From: an uncultured Alphaproteobacteria bacterium
Lineage (GTDB): Bacteria; Pseudomonadota; Alphaproteobacteria; JALCBB01
Direction: 5' to 3'
Length of the DNA stretch: 64,000 nt
Assembly: GCA_958267355.1 (NCBI GenBank)
Contig: OY279575.1
Coordinates: 976,335-1,040,334, forward strand
Shown: positions 14,154 to 23,015 of the stretch, piece after piece
How the letters are laid out: every line of letters starts with the position of its first letter
Numbering within the stretch: the stretch's first letter is position 1
The notes under the pieces: generated by a model
What the model was told of the DNA's origin: nothing
What the model saw: the letters and a program-made list of their open reading frames with translations, nothing else
Database searches by the model: none
Translations under genes and position numbers: made by a program

Positions 14154-17100
14154 TTAGTCTATGTCTAGTTTGGGGAGGGAGGCGACTATCTCTTGCGTCT
14201 CTAGGCTGACCGTAATGATGCGCTGAAAAAGCTTCAATGGGTAGGCAGGGTCGCCCATCGTCTCGTTGGCGTAATCATTCGCGTCGCTGACGATGCGGCT
14301 TTTGCCTCTGGTATCTATTCGTACGCGGTGTTCGTCCATCACCCACTCTAAGGCACTTTTGCCGTTGATGATGTAATCATAAGCTTCTTTGGGAATGCCT
14401 GTGATTTTTATATTGTCGTTGTAAATCACAGTGGTTAAGTCGTCTTTGCGACTTCTTTTTATTTTGGCGAATTTCATTTTATTAACCCTATAGTACACTT
14501 TCGGGTCATCAAACCTTAAAGTGTCAAGGCCGCGTTCTTCAATTTGGACAGGGTAGAGTTCGGCGTTTTCAAAATTTACATGCAGGTCACCAAGTTTACG
14601 CCCTGCCTGTGAAAAGGCTTTGAAATCGTCAAACTTCTTAACCGCTGGTATGTGCGGCAATTGCTTAATCAAATTATTGGCAAAGCGGTCGCGGTAATCG
14701 GGGTGGTGAAGTAGTCCGTAAACATAGTAGAAGATGTCTTCTTTGGTGATTTTTGTGGTGTTGTATGTGTCTTGAAAATATTTCAAGCCGTGGATTGTGA
14801 TGCCGTCTGTCTTTTTGTAGCCGTGTTCAATGGACTCTGCTTGTCTGTCAATCAGGATCTGAGTTTTGGATACTGCTTTTTCTTTTTTATACAAGTGTAG
14901 TGGAAAGTGTTGAGTGCCGCTTGCCAATCCATCACGATCGAGCATTCTGTCTACCATCAACACACTCATACCATTTCTGGCACCGCTCCCACTTATTGCA
15001 ATAGAATAGTTGGTATGGGATGAGGTTGGATAAACCTCGGCAACGCGATAAATTGCTTCGTTTAATGTGCGACTGTGATACAAATATCTTTTGCAAAAAG
15101 GGCGATAATTAGCAAGCCGAAAATCACCTTCTCGTATATTCAAGGAATAGTCTTTAATCAAAAGTTCCTTCAGCCGAGTCGACCATCTGTATTTTGTAGG
15201 GTCATTGCGGATGAAGTCTTCTACATTATCTGACGTAAGAATATTCGCCTTTATCTGAGGCTGCAGTCTTTCGCGTTCTTCTTCGTAATTTTCTATAAAT
15301 CTTTTTATATTTCCTTCAAGAGAGGTGCAGTTAGCGTTGTAGCACCAAGCGTCCCTATTTGTTTGTACGCCCATAGTAAAATTGCCAAAGATCTTTTCCT
15401 TGGCATCTTTTTCTTTACTACCCATAGGAATATATCTTTCAAAATTCGGCTCTCGTTGATCAATCCAGTCGTTATAATCATCACAGGCCACAGATTTAAA
15501 ATAGTTATTCTCTATTAATGTTGAAACCGAAATTATCTCTTTCAGTTTATTTCGTTTCTGCTCGGTTTTTAGTTTATCGCCGATGTCATAATAGTGGACT
15601 TTGCCCCCTTTTTTCTTATAGCTGGGGTTTTTGACAAGAAAGGTTATAGCAATTCCTGTCTGGCTGTTTTGCCCAAAGATATTTTCCCCTTCGGTTGGGT
15701 TCGCTTTATTTGCTCTATTTTTACGTATATCACCGCGCAGGTTGAGAATATAAATATCGCTACATTCTTCTTCTAAGCATTTACGCATTCCATCCGCAAA
15801 ATTCTTAACAATCCAGCTACTATTAGTAATGAAGCCAACTATGCCTCCATCGTCGCCTAATCTATCACTTGCCCAGCGAATGGCTCTAATATAGCTGTCA
15901 TTTAGAGGACGTTGTGCTGCCAACGAATAACGTCGTGATTTTGCCTTGGACCTAGTAGCATAGGTTGCTTCAATTTTGTTATCTAATTCTGGATAATTAA
16001 GATTTTGTGCATTATCGCCCGCTCGTTTTTGTCCTGCGCTATAAGGTGGATTGCTGATAATAACTTTAATATCTAGAGACTTTTGTCGGGTGCGTATCTC
16101 GCTGTTGTCTTCGGGGTCTTCTTCTGTCCATCTTTTACCCTTCCTTACAACTCCCTTCGCTTCGTACATATGAAAGGTATCAGTCAAGCAAATTTTCTTG
16201 AAAGAGGTGTAGGGTTTTTTAGTTTCGGTTTGATAGGCAATTTCAATGTTGATGGCGGCGATGTAATAGGCAAGTAAAACAATTTCGTTGGCGTGAATCT
16301 CCTTCTTGTACTTGTATTCTAGTTCTTCGGGTGCGATTAAGCCGCTTTGTAGCAATCGGTAGATAAATGTCCCTGTACCTGTAAAAGGATCAATAATATG
16401 CACACCCTTGCTATTTAGAGTCTCGCCGAATTCTTGTTTTAGAAGATCGTTAACGCTGTGGTTTATGAAATCTACGACTTCATCGGGGGTATAGATAATT
16501 CCCAATTTGCCCGCTGTTTTGGGAAAAGCTACCTTAAAGAAGTTTTCGTATAGCTCTTTGGTGATGCTCTGTTTGGCTTCTAAATTATCAATGCCCTCTA
16601 TGCTTTCTTTTATCTTTTCGTAAAGACCTTGCAGTTGGTCTGCCTCTTTGCTGATGTTTTTTGCCTCTAGTGCTTTTATGATTTTCTCCATCATTCGCGA
16701 GACAGGGTTTTGCTTTACAAAATCGTACTCCTTAAATAATGCCTCAAAGACAGGTTTGGTAATGAGGTGCTGGGCGAGCATTTCTACTGCGTCTTCTTTT
16801 GTGACCTTGTCGTTTAGCTGGTTGTGTATGCGCTTGAGAAAATTATCAAAAACTACCCGCGCGTTTGCATCGGTATCTAAAATTGCGTTTATCCGCTCAA
16901 TGTGTCGCTGGGCTACTTGGGCAATGTCTTTCGTCCATTCTTTCCAATAGATGCGTTGCCCGCAGTTCCGTACAATTTTTGCGCGTATGCCTTCTGTAAT
17001 GCCGTCAAACGCTAAAGTTAATGGCTCTATTTTTGGTTCTATTGGCTTGGTGTCATCTGGCTCTTCGTCTGAATCTTCGCTCCCTTCGCCAATACCGATA

Positions 17101-19175
17101 TGCACGACTTCTAGCCAAGGGTTTTTCTCGTTTAAATTTAGCTGGTTTATCTTGGCGTTAAAGTTATCGTCGTGGGCACGCAAGGCGTTGAGGACTTGCC
17201 AAATGACTTTGTAGCGGTCGTTGTCGTCTAGGGCTTTTTCAGGTGGGACACCTGCTTTCACTGCTACGGGCAAAATTACATAGCCGTATTTTTTGCCCCT
17301 TTCCTTGGCAGTACGCATTACACGCCCCACGGCTTGCACGATGTCTATCTGCGATTTGCGCGGGTGCAAAAACATAATCCCGTCTAGGCTAGGAACATCT
17401 ACGCCTTCACCTAAACAGCGCACATTACTCAAAACTTTGCATAGATCTGTGTCTTCGTCTCGGTCTAGCCAATCCAATAGCTCGCCTCGGGTTTTGGCGT
17501 TAAAATTACCGTCTACATGAGCTACTTCGCAGGTGGTTTGGTCGGCAAATTTCGGAACTTTTCCTTTGTACTCCTCCACGACTTTGGAGAATTCGCTTTC
17601 AATTAATTTGCTTGACTTAATGTTCTTACAGAAGGCTATCACCTTACGCATTGAGTCAGGGTCATCGCCAAAATCGTACCTGCCTTCTAGGGGCTTTTCG
17701 TCTGCTGTGCCGTTTGTCTTGGTGATTGACTTTTGACTTTCTTCATTCTTGCTTGCTTCTTTCAGGTTTTGCTCGCTTATGACTTTGCTCCCCTCTTTAA
17801 TTAGTGCCATATAACAGCCAACAATTTTAGTTGCATCGTCTAGTTGCAATTCGTTTGCCTCCGATAGGCGGTTTTGAATGCTCCGACTCACTAGGGCTTC
17901 GTCTACCGCCAAAACCACAACTTTGTAATCTGCTAAGTGCTTGCCCTTCACTGCCTTGCCAAAACCATAGCGGTAAAATTCTTCGCCGTATTTGTCTGTG
18001 TCGTCCATAGAGCAGAGTTCTACGCCTTCGCGGTCGGCTTGCTCGCGGGCTTCGCCTTCGTAAATGCGGGGCGTGGCTGTCATATAAAGCCGCTTCTTGC
18101 CCCTTACATTTTTGTCTTCGTGAACTAAAGCAAAAAGTCGCTCTTCTTCAGAAACACGCCTTGCACCCGATGTGCGGTGCGCTTCATCGCAAATAATCAA
18201 ATCAAAATCTTGTAAGTCTAAATCTTGCGCTTTGTTAATTACTTCTATGCTCTGGTAGGTGCTGAAAATCACCGTCATACGCTCGCTGTCTTCTAAACTC
18301 GCCTTCGCTGACAAAGTCTGCGGGTTGGTGGTAGCAGGAATTTCAAGGTCGTGTTCTTCATAGCCCATTATGTCGTCTTTCAACTTTCTACCCACTTGCT
18401 CATCACTACAAACCGAAAAAGCTCGCAAACCAATTTCTTCATCACTATCATTCGCCCACTCACGAACCGTCTGGGCTATCAAGGCTAAGGACGGGGCTAG
18501 GAATAAAACACGGCCGCCTTTGCCTGCTACGGACTCGGCAATCTTTAAAGCCGTAAAGGTCTTGCCCGTGCCACAAGCCATTATCAGCTTGCCTCGGTCT
18601 GCCTTTTTAAAACCCGCTTCGGTCTTTTGAATCGCCTCTTGCTGGTAATTATGAAGCGACTTTCTTTTCTTCTGCTTAAGTTCATCACCTTTCTCAAAAG
18701 CACTCCAATCAAATTGACTCCAATCAATAGATAGCTTGCGTAAATCCTTCAAGCCTATGCGATTTACCTTGATCGTCTGACCCTTAATCGTATCAAGAGC
18801 CTGTTTTGTCCACTCCTTCTCGGTCGTGTCTATAAAAATACGACGGGTGAAAGCTGGCTTGCCCGATGCACCCAAAAAGTTGGTGATGTCATCCAAGGCA
18901 ATCCTATAATCACGACTGCGAAACTTACACTGAATCGCCGCATACCCCTCTTCATCACGCAACTTCGCCACCAGGTCAATGCCTGTATCTCCTTCAGGAA
19001 TGTTCTCGCCACGCTTTCTAGCCCAGTCGCCAAACTTCAACACTTCGCTAAATTGCCCGCTGTATAGCGAATCCTTCATCAGGAAAGCGCGAGACAAATT
19101 TTCAAAATACGTACCCCGCTCGCGTGACTCGCGTGAATATTCACGCAGACGCTCAAGCAACTCATCTATCGTCAT
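14154..19175 (-). CDS. Type ISP restriction-modification enzyme (LlaBIII/LlaGI class)
   Basis: A single 1673-residue chain that should recognise a site, methylate one strand, translocate and cut. Domains in order: Mrr-like nuclease with D67 in GDTGIDLVAKL and Q82-C-K84 in AAIQCKF; superfamily 2 helicase with Walker A CGTGKT (201-206), DEAH (330-333) and QAVGRVMR (614-621); a helical coupler; N6-adenine methyltransferase with DPFTGTGTF (929-937) and NPPY (1042-1045); then a target recognition region of about 500 residues. I chose ATG 19175 because AGGAG lies nine bases upstream; a longer frame to 19319 only adds 48 residues that translate the R4 repeat. Its last codons are duplicated at 8087-8184. 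The sequence is AT-rich relative to core genes. Confidence 0.92.
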   Translation of the reverse strand: MTIDELLERLREYSRESRERGTYFENLSRAFLMKDSLYSGQFSEVLKFGDWARKRGENIPEGDTGIDLVAKLRDEEGYAAIQCKFRSRDYRIALDDITNFLGASGKPAFTRRIFIDTTEKEWTKQALDTIKGQTIKVNRIGLKDLRKLSIDWSQFDWSAFEKGDELKQKKRKSLHNYQQEAIQKTEAGFKKADRGKLIMACGTGKTFTALKIAESVAGKGGRVLFLAPSLALIAQTVREWANDSDEEIGLRAFSVCSDEQVGRKLKDDIMGYEEHDLEIPATTNPQTLSAKASLEDSERMTVIFSTYQSIEVINKAQDLDLQDFDLIICDEAHRTSGARRVSEEERLFALVHEDKNVRGKKRLYMTATPRIYEGEAREQADREGVELCSMDDTDKYGEEFYRYGFGKAVKGKHLADYKVVVLAVDEALVSRSIQNRLSEANELQLDDATKIVGCYMALIKEGSKVISEQNLKEASKNEESQKSITKTNGTADEKPLEGRYDFGDDPDSMRKVIAFCKNIKSSKLIESEFSKVVEEYKGKVPKFADQTTCEVAHVDGNFNAKTRGELLDWLDRDEDTDLCKVLSNVRCLGEGVDVPSLDGIMFLHPRKSQIDIVQAVGRVMRTAKERGKKYGYVILPVAVKAGVPPEKALDDNDRYKVIWQVLNALRAHDDNFNAKINQLNLNEKNPWLEVVHIGIGEGSEDSDEEPDDTKPIEPKIEPLTLAFDGITEGIRAKIVRNCGQRIYWKEWTKDIAQVAQRHIERINAILDTDANARVVFDNFLKRIHNQLNDKVTKEDAVEMLAQHLITKPVFEALFKEYDFVKQNPVSRMMEKIIKALEAKNISKEADQLQGLYEKIKESIEGIDNLEAKQSITKELYENFFKVAFPKTAGKLGIIYTPDEVVDFINHSVNDLLKQEFGETLNSKGVHIIDPFTGTGTFIYRLLQSGLIAPEELEYKYKKEIHANEIVLLAYYIAAINIEIAYQTETKKPYTSFKKICLTDTFHMYEAKGVVRKGKRWTEEDPEDNSEIRTRQKSLDIKVIISNPPYSAGQKRAGDNAQNLNYPELDNKIEATYATRSKAKSRRYSLAAQRPLNDSYIRAIRWASDRLGDDGGIVGFITNSSWIVKNFADGMRKCLEEECSDIYILNLRGDIRKNRANKANPTEGENIFGQNSQTGIAITFLVKNPSYKKKGGKVHYYDIGDKLKTEQKRNKLKEIISVSTLIENNYFKSVACDDYNDWIDQREPNFERYIPMGSKEKDAKEKIFGNFTMGVQTNRDAWCYNANCTSLEGNIKRFIENYEEERERLQPQIKANILTSDNVEDFIRNDPTKYRWSTRLKELLIKDYSLNIREGDFRLANYRPFCKRYLYHSRTLNEAIYRVAEVYPTSSHTNYSIAISGSGARNGMSVLMVDRMLDRDGLASGTQHFPLHLYKKEKAVSKTQILIDRQAESIEHGYKKTDGITIHGLKYFQDTYNTTKITKEDIFYYVYGLLHHPDYRDRFANNLIKQLPHIPAVKKFDDFKAFSQAGRKLGDLHVNFENAELYPVQIEERGLDTLRFDDPKVYYRVNKMKFAKIKRSRKDDLTTVIYNDNIKITGIPKEAYDYIINGKSALEWVMDEHRVRIDTRGKSRIVSDANDYANETMGDPAYPLKLFQRIITVSLETQEIVASLPKLDID

Positions 19176-19232
19176 CGGGAATCTCCTCGTCAGGTTTGGG
19201 GTAGGGTACCACGGCTTGGGCGATTCGCCTAG

Positions 19233-19296
19233 AATCGCGCTTCGCGCAGGGATTGCGCTCACGCGCTCGCCAAAGCTCGCGCTAAAGTGCGCAATC
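19233..19296 (-). repeat. R4 repeat, copy b
   Basis: Nearly identical, in reverse orientation, to 1714-1777. Its frame is open and continuous with the ISP gene, giving IAHFSASFGERVSAIPARSA in translation; the other copy gives IAHFSASLGERVSAISARSA. Confidence 0.75.
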
Positions 19297-19373
19297 GGGG
19301 CGTGGTGAGTGCTTCGCACTCCACGCCCTATGAGCCGCCTGCGGCGGCACTTTAATTAATTTTTTCTTTAATT

Positions 19374-19478
19374 TCCCTCCCATCCCCCCCGCACTCACTG
19401 CGCCCCTTCGGGGCTTGTGAGTCGCGACCCCCCTTTGCCCTGTGCCTGCCTACGGCAGACACAGCCCCTAGGGGGGTG
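19374..19478 (-). repeat. R1 repeat, copy e
   Basis: Minus-strand CACCCCCCTAGGGG, module one GTGTCTGCC-GTA-GGCAGGCAC (as in copies b and f), middle GGCAAAGGGGGGTC, module two GACTCACAAGCCCC-GAAG-GGGGC-type stem ending GCAGTGAGTGC, then GGGGGGATGGGAGGGAA. Confidence 0.75.
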
Positions 19479-19545
19479 AATTTATTATTCTCCTATAAGT
19501 TAAGGTTAGGTAGAGAAGGTACGGGGGAAACAACTACACTTTAAA

Positions 19546-19643
19546 TCCCTCGCACTTGCCTGCGGCAAGTGCGCCCGCCTGCGGGCGAATGCCGTGGCTT
19601 CGCCGCCGCTTCGCGGTGGCTAACGCCGCCGCTTCGCGGTGCC
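19546..19643 (+). repeat. R2 repeat, copy d
   Basis: CCCTCGCACTTGCCTGCGGC replaces the usual first hairpin; then CGCCTGCGGGCGAATGCC, GTGGCTTC and two GCTAAC-type units. Confidence 0.7.
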
Positions 19644-19701
19644 GCCTGTGGGGCGGCACCTTTGCGCATCTGGCTTGCTATCCGCGCCCTAAAGGGCGCG
19701 A

Positions 19702-19758
19702 AACGCAAGACCACCTGCGCGGCCCGAGGGGGAAAGGGGATTCGTCTCTAAGGGTGGG
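19702..19758 (+). repeat. R3 repeat, copy b (left part)
   Basis: ACGCAAGACCACCTGCGCG, CCCGAGGGGG, AAAGGGGATTCGTCTCTAAG, GGTGGGC. It then changes into the R6-like CTTTTCCTGTCTT. Confidence 0.6.
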
Positions 19759-19909
19759 CTGTGGCTTTTCCTGTCTTCTTACTACCCTAATTTCTAAGCC
19801 GCAGAAAAAGGGGTAAGTGTTGGGATTTACTTCAACATTTAATTTACGCATCCTTGCGGATGCTCTTGCCGCCTACGGCGGCGTCCGCTGCGCTTCGCTC
19901 GTTTCACTC

Positions 19910-20052
19910 CGCTACGCTTGCGCTCGTGCGCTACGCGCACTCGGTGGGCCTTCTTCTCAAAGTTAAGATGTGCCTTTTCCCGTCTTTACAGAACTCGGAT
20001 TTCTGAGCCGTAGAAAAATAGGTCAGGGTTAGGCTCTACTTCAACATTTAAT
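19910..20052 (+). repeat. R6 direct repeat, copy a
   Basis: This 143-bp block starts CGCTACGCTTGCGCTCG and runs through GTTAAGATGTGCC, CAGAACTCGGATTTCTGAGC, GGTCAGGGTTAGGCTC and TCAACATTTAAT. It recurs at 20271-20413 with only about three differences. A diverged partial copy of its right half lies at about 19763-19853. Confidence 0.8.
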
Positions 20053-20180
20053 TTACGCACCCTTGCGGGTGCTTTTGCTCGCGCAAGCGCGAGCGTCCGC
20101 TTCGCTCCGTTCGCTGACGCTCCACTCCGCTCGCGTTCGTGGCTACGCCACTCGGTGGGGCTTCGTCTCCGCAAGGGGTA

Positions 20181-20269
20181 TTGGCTCAATTAGCCCTTCA
20201 TTGAAACTATGGGGCGTGGCGGTTGGAGGAAGCAACAAGGCTTGGCACGAATGCCGCACCGCAAGGTGC
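20181..20269 (-). repeat. R5 repeat, copy b
   Basis: Reverse-orientation match to 7556-7644, starting at the GCACC-TTGC-GGTGC hairpin. Here the hairpin is preceded by GTAGCGG instead of an orf309 stop codon, so this may be the unoccupied form of the unit A junction. Confidence 0.75.
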
Positions 20270-20270
20270 C

Positions 20271-20413
20271 CGCTACGCTTGCGCTCGTGCGCTACGCGCA
20301 CTCGGCGGGTCTTCTTCTCAAAGTTAAGATGTGCCTTTTCCCGTCTTTACAGAACTCGGATTTCTGAGCCGTAGAAAAATGGGTCAGGGTTAGGCTCTAC
20401 TTCAACATTTAAT
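20271..20413 (+). repeat. R6 direct repeat, copy b
   Basis: Second copy of the 143-bp block. After TTTAAT it continues with a different hairpin (GCCTGC-TTGC-GCAGGC instead of GCACCC-TTGC-GGGTGC). Confidence 0.8.
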
Positions 20414-20455
20414 CCGCCTGCTTGCGCAGGCTATTTGCCGCATCTCGCCGTTCGC

Positions 20456-20484
20456 GTACCGCGAAAACTCCGTTTTCGCGGTAC
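20456..20484. other. Perfect 13-bp stem hairpin
   Basis: GTACCGCGAAAAC, loop TCC, GTTTTCGCGGTAC. This is the longest perfect stem I see in the island. No T-run follows, so it is not an ordinary terminator. Confidence 0.7.
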
Positions 20485-20599
20485 CTTCGGACGACCTGCG
20501 GCGTGGGCAGTCCCACCACCCTTACGCTCCCGCGGTTCGCGCTAAATTCGCGCGAACCCTGCGGGGGGCTTCGCCCCCTGCAGGGCAAGCCGCGTATCC

Positions 20600-20710
20600 C
20601 CCGTCTTCGTCTCTAAGGTTGGGAAAGGGCAAGCCGCTACTTCTCCCGCCTTTGGCTCTAAGGGTGGGAAAGGGTGCCACTTAGAAGTTAGGCTGGAAGC
20701 TCTAACGCAA
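20600..20710 (+). repeat. R3 repeat, copy c (right part, doubled)
   Basis: CTTCGTCTCTAAGG then GGGAAAGGG, followed by a second TCTAAGGGTGGGAAAGGG with GCCACTTAGAAGTTAGGCTG and GCTCTAAC, matching the right half of 13243-13340. Confidence 0.6.
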
Positions 20711-20888
20711 GAGGAAGGGGCGATAATTTTTAGGGGAATTAAGGGGGATGTAAGCGAATTGCATTTTAATTCGCTCAAAGTCGCGCAAATTTGCGGCTAA
20801 TCGCGCAATTGTATGGAATTCAGCTCCTCGCCATTCTGAAAGCTGTCCCGTAGCCCACCCCACAACGAGGACAAGAGGAGAAAAGGAA

Positions 20889-22898
20889 ATGCCACAGGCA
20901 AACTATGGCTTCCGTGTGCTGGAACATGAGCAAATCCCGCTCAACGATGGGACTCTGCTCTCAGCTCGTGTCTGGCTGCCTGACGAAACCTTCAATACAC
21001 CCGTACCCGCAATCCTAGAATACCTGCCATACAGAAAACGCGGCGGCACAGAAGAACGCGACGAAATAACCCATCCACATTTCGCCCAACACGGATACGC
21101 CTGCGTCCGTGTGGATATTCGCGGCAACGGCGAATCCGATGGGCTGATGCACGACGAATACACCGTAGAAGAACTCTCCGACGGTAAAGAAGTCATCGCC
21201 TGGATCGCCGCACAAGAATGGTGTGACGGCAAAGTCGGAATGATCGGTATCTCTTGGGGCGGATTCAATGGACTGCAAGTCTCGGCTTTGCGTCCGCCCG
21301 CTTTAAAAGCGATTATCACCATTTGCTCAACCGATAACCGATACCTTAACGATATTCACTTCATGGGCGGATGTCTCGCCAATGATAACCTGACTTGGTC
21401 AGCGCAGATGATGAATTACTCTTCGCGTCCGCCTGACCCGCAGTTGTTAGGAGACGATTGGCGCAAAATCTGGCGGCACAGACTCGAAACCATGCCCCTG
21501 CTCGCCGCCAACTGGCTACAACACCAAAGACATAGCGCCTTTTGGAAACGTGGCTCAGTCTGCGAAGAATACAGCGCAATTGAAGTGCCCGTGCTCGCAG
21601 TCGGCGGCTGGTACGATACCTACACCAGCGCCGTACCAAGAATTTTGCGCGGGCTGAAGAAAGGACAAGCCAAGGCTCTGATGGGGCCGTGGGAGCATAG
21701 GTATCCGCATATCGCCCAGGTCGGACCCGCAATTGACTTCATGAGCGAATGCGTAAGCTGGTGGGACAAGTGGCTCAAAGGCAAAGACAATGGCGTGGAT
21801 GGACTCGCAAACTATCGGGTGTTTTTGATGGAGAATGTGCGTCCGAACCCGAAGGTGGGGATGCGCGAGGGGTTTTGGGTCTGTGAAGACTCCTTGCCGA
21901 GTGCGAACTCGTCTGTGCTCAAAATGCATCTCGCAGAAGGCGCTCTGTTGCGTGAGCCCGCAAACCAGAAACAAGAGCCAATTGATATCTCAAGCCCGCA
22001 GGATATCGGGCAAGCAACAGGAAACTTCTGCCCCGGAATGCGGATTGATGATGAGCTTCCTGGCGACCAGAAAGAGGACGACGCAAAGTCAGTCGTGTTT
22101 GACTCAGAGGTTTTGACAGAAGATTTGGCGATTTTGGGTGCTCCTGAGTTTGAATTTGAATTTACTTGCTCTGCTCCGCAAGGGATGCTGATGGCTCGGC
22201 TTTGTGAAGTCGCTCCCGATGGGGCAAGTGCGCGGGTTGCACTCAATCCGCTTAATCTCACCCATTTTGCTTCGCACGAGACTCCGCAGGAACTTGAAGC
22301 GGGCAAGGTCTATCGCGCCTCTATTCGCCTAAGTGACGCAGGCCATATCTTCAAGACAGGCAATCGCATACGGCTCGCACTTTCTACAAGCTATTGGCCA
22401 ATGCTGTGGCCAAGCCCCGTAGCCGCAACCGTAAGCCTGCTACCGCAATCGGCAGTTTTGTCTCTGCCCCACTACGCTTTTGAGAAAGCACAGAGGACAG
22501 AGTTTGCTCCGCCGCCGCACTACAAGTTTGACGCCCACGAAGCCCTACGCAAGCCCAGCGACGAGCGTAAAGTTTCGGTGCTGGACGATGGCACAGTGGC
22601 ACAAGTCTTCGCCGATGATCTGGGGCACTTGCGCCACAAAACCAGCGGCTTGGAAACCGATAGTCGGGTAACCCATAGCCACTTCATCAAGCCCGATGAT
22701 CCGCTATCAGCTCGCACAGAAGCCGCTTGGGAATTTGAAACCCGTCGCGGGGATTGGCATGTTTCTACCCGCTCTAAGTCGGTGATGACCTGCGATGCGA
22801 AAAACTTTTATCTCTCCGCCGAGTTGGAGACTTTTGAAAACGGCGAGTCGGTCGTGCAACGCTCTTGGCAAGAGACTTTTCCACGAGACCTTATGTAA
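20889..22898 (+). CDS. CocE/NonD-type S15 family hydrolase
   Basis: 669 residues in the X-Pro dipeptidyl-peptidase/cocaine esterase superfamily, a serine hydrolase acting on peptide or ester bonds. The nucleophile is S122 in MIGISWGGFNG; the oxyanion tyrosine is expected near LEYLPYRKR; the acid Asp is in GGWYDTYTSA and the His in GPWEHRYPH. The second half has the beta-sandwich typical of the PepX C-terminal domain (for example FEFTCSAPQGMLMARL and IRLALSTSYWPMLWPSP). No signal peptide, so it is cytoplasmic. The ribosome site AGGAGAAAAGGAA is good. It lies upstream of, and in line with, a dipeptide-type importer, which suggests the pair takes up and hydrolyses a peptide-like substrate. The exact substrate is unknown. 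Confidence 0.88.
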   Translation: MPQANYGFRVLEHEQIPLNDGTLLSARVWLPDETFNTPVPAILEYLPYRKRGGTEERDEITHPHFAQHGYACVRVDIRGNGESDGLMHDEYTVEELSDGKEVIAWIAAQEWCDGKVGMIGISWGGFNGLQVSALRPPALKAIITICSTDNRYLNDIHFMGGCLANDNLTWSAQMMNYSSRPPDPQLLGDDWRKIWRHRLETMPLLAANWLQHQRHSAFWKRGSVCEEYSAIEVPVLAVGGWYDTYTSAVPRILRGLKKGQAKALMGPWEHRYPHIAQVGPAIDFMSECVSWWDKWLKGKDNGVDGLANYRVFLMENVRPNPKVGMREGFWVCEDSLPSANSSVLKMHLAEGALLREPANQKQEPIDISSPQDIGQATGNFCPGMRIDDELPGDQKEDDAKSVVFDSEVLTEDLAILGAPEFEFEFTCSAPQGMLMARLCEVAPDGASARVALNPLNLTHFASHETPQELEAGKVYRASIRLSDAGHIFKTGNRIRLALSTSYWPMLWPSPVAATVSLLPQSAVLSLPHYAFEKAQRTEFAPPPHYKFDAHEALRKPSDERKVSVLDDGTVAQVFADDLGHLRHKTSGLETDSRVTHSHFIKPDDPLSARTEAAWEFETRRGDWHVSTRSKSVMTCDAKNFYLSAELETFENGESVVQRSWQETFPRDLM

Positions 22899-22903
22899 TC
22901 CGC

Positions 22904-22957
22904 CCTATAGGCTCCACCTTATAGGCTCCACCTTACAGACTCCACCTTATAGGCTTC
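22904..22957 (+). repeat. 14-bp tandem array
   Basis: TTATAGGCTCCACC is repeated about four times with few changes between the hydrolase stop and the binding-protein gene. Confidence 0.8.
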
Positions 22958-23015
22958 AAAGAGTATAATCCACAAGACAAGCACAACACGCAAAGTCCAA
23001 AAGGAGGCCACAATC

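Larger units (their letters stand above)
19176..20888. other. 1.7-kb repeat mosaic between the ISP gene and the hydrolase gene
   Basis: There is no gene I can support. The stretch is a near-continuous chain of R4, R1, R2, R3, R6 and R5 pieces separated by short hairpins with three- or four-base loops (GCGGC-type, GCATCC-TTGC-GGATGC, GCACCC-TTGC-GGGTGC, GCCTGC-TTGC-GCAGGC). Only the last 100 bases, with the ribosome site AGGAGAAAAGGAA, belong to the next gene. Confidence 0.7.

Noticed and set aside
19176..19319. 48-residue N-terminal extension of the type ISP enzyme
   Set aside because: It translates the R4 repeat and promoter region, and AGGAG precedes the ATG at 19175. Kept only as a question in the R4 finding.
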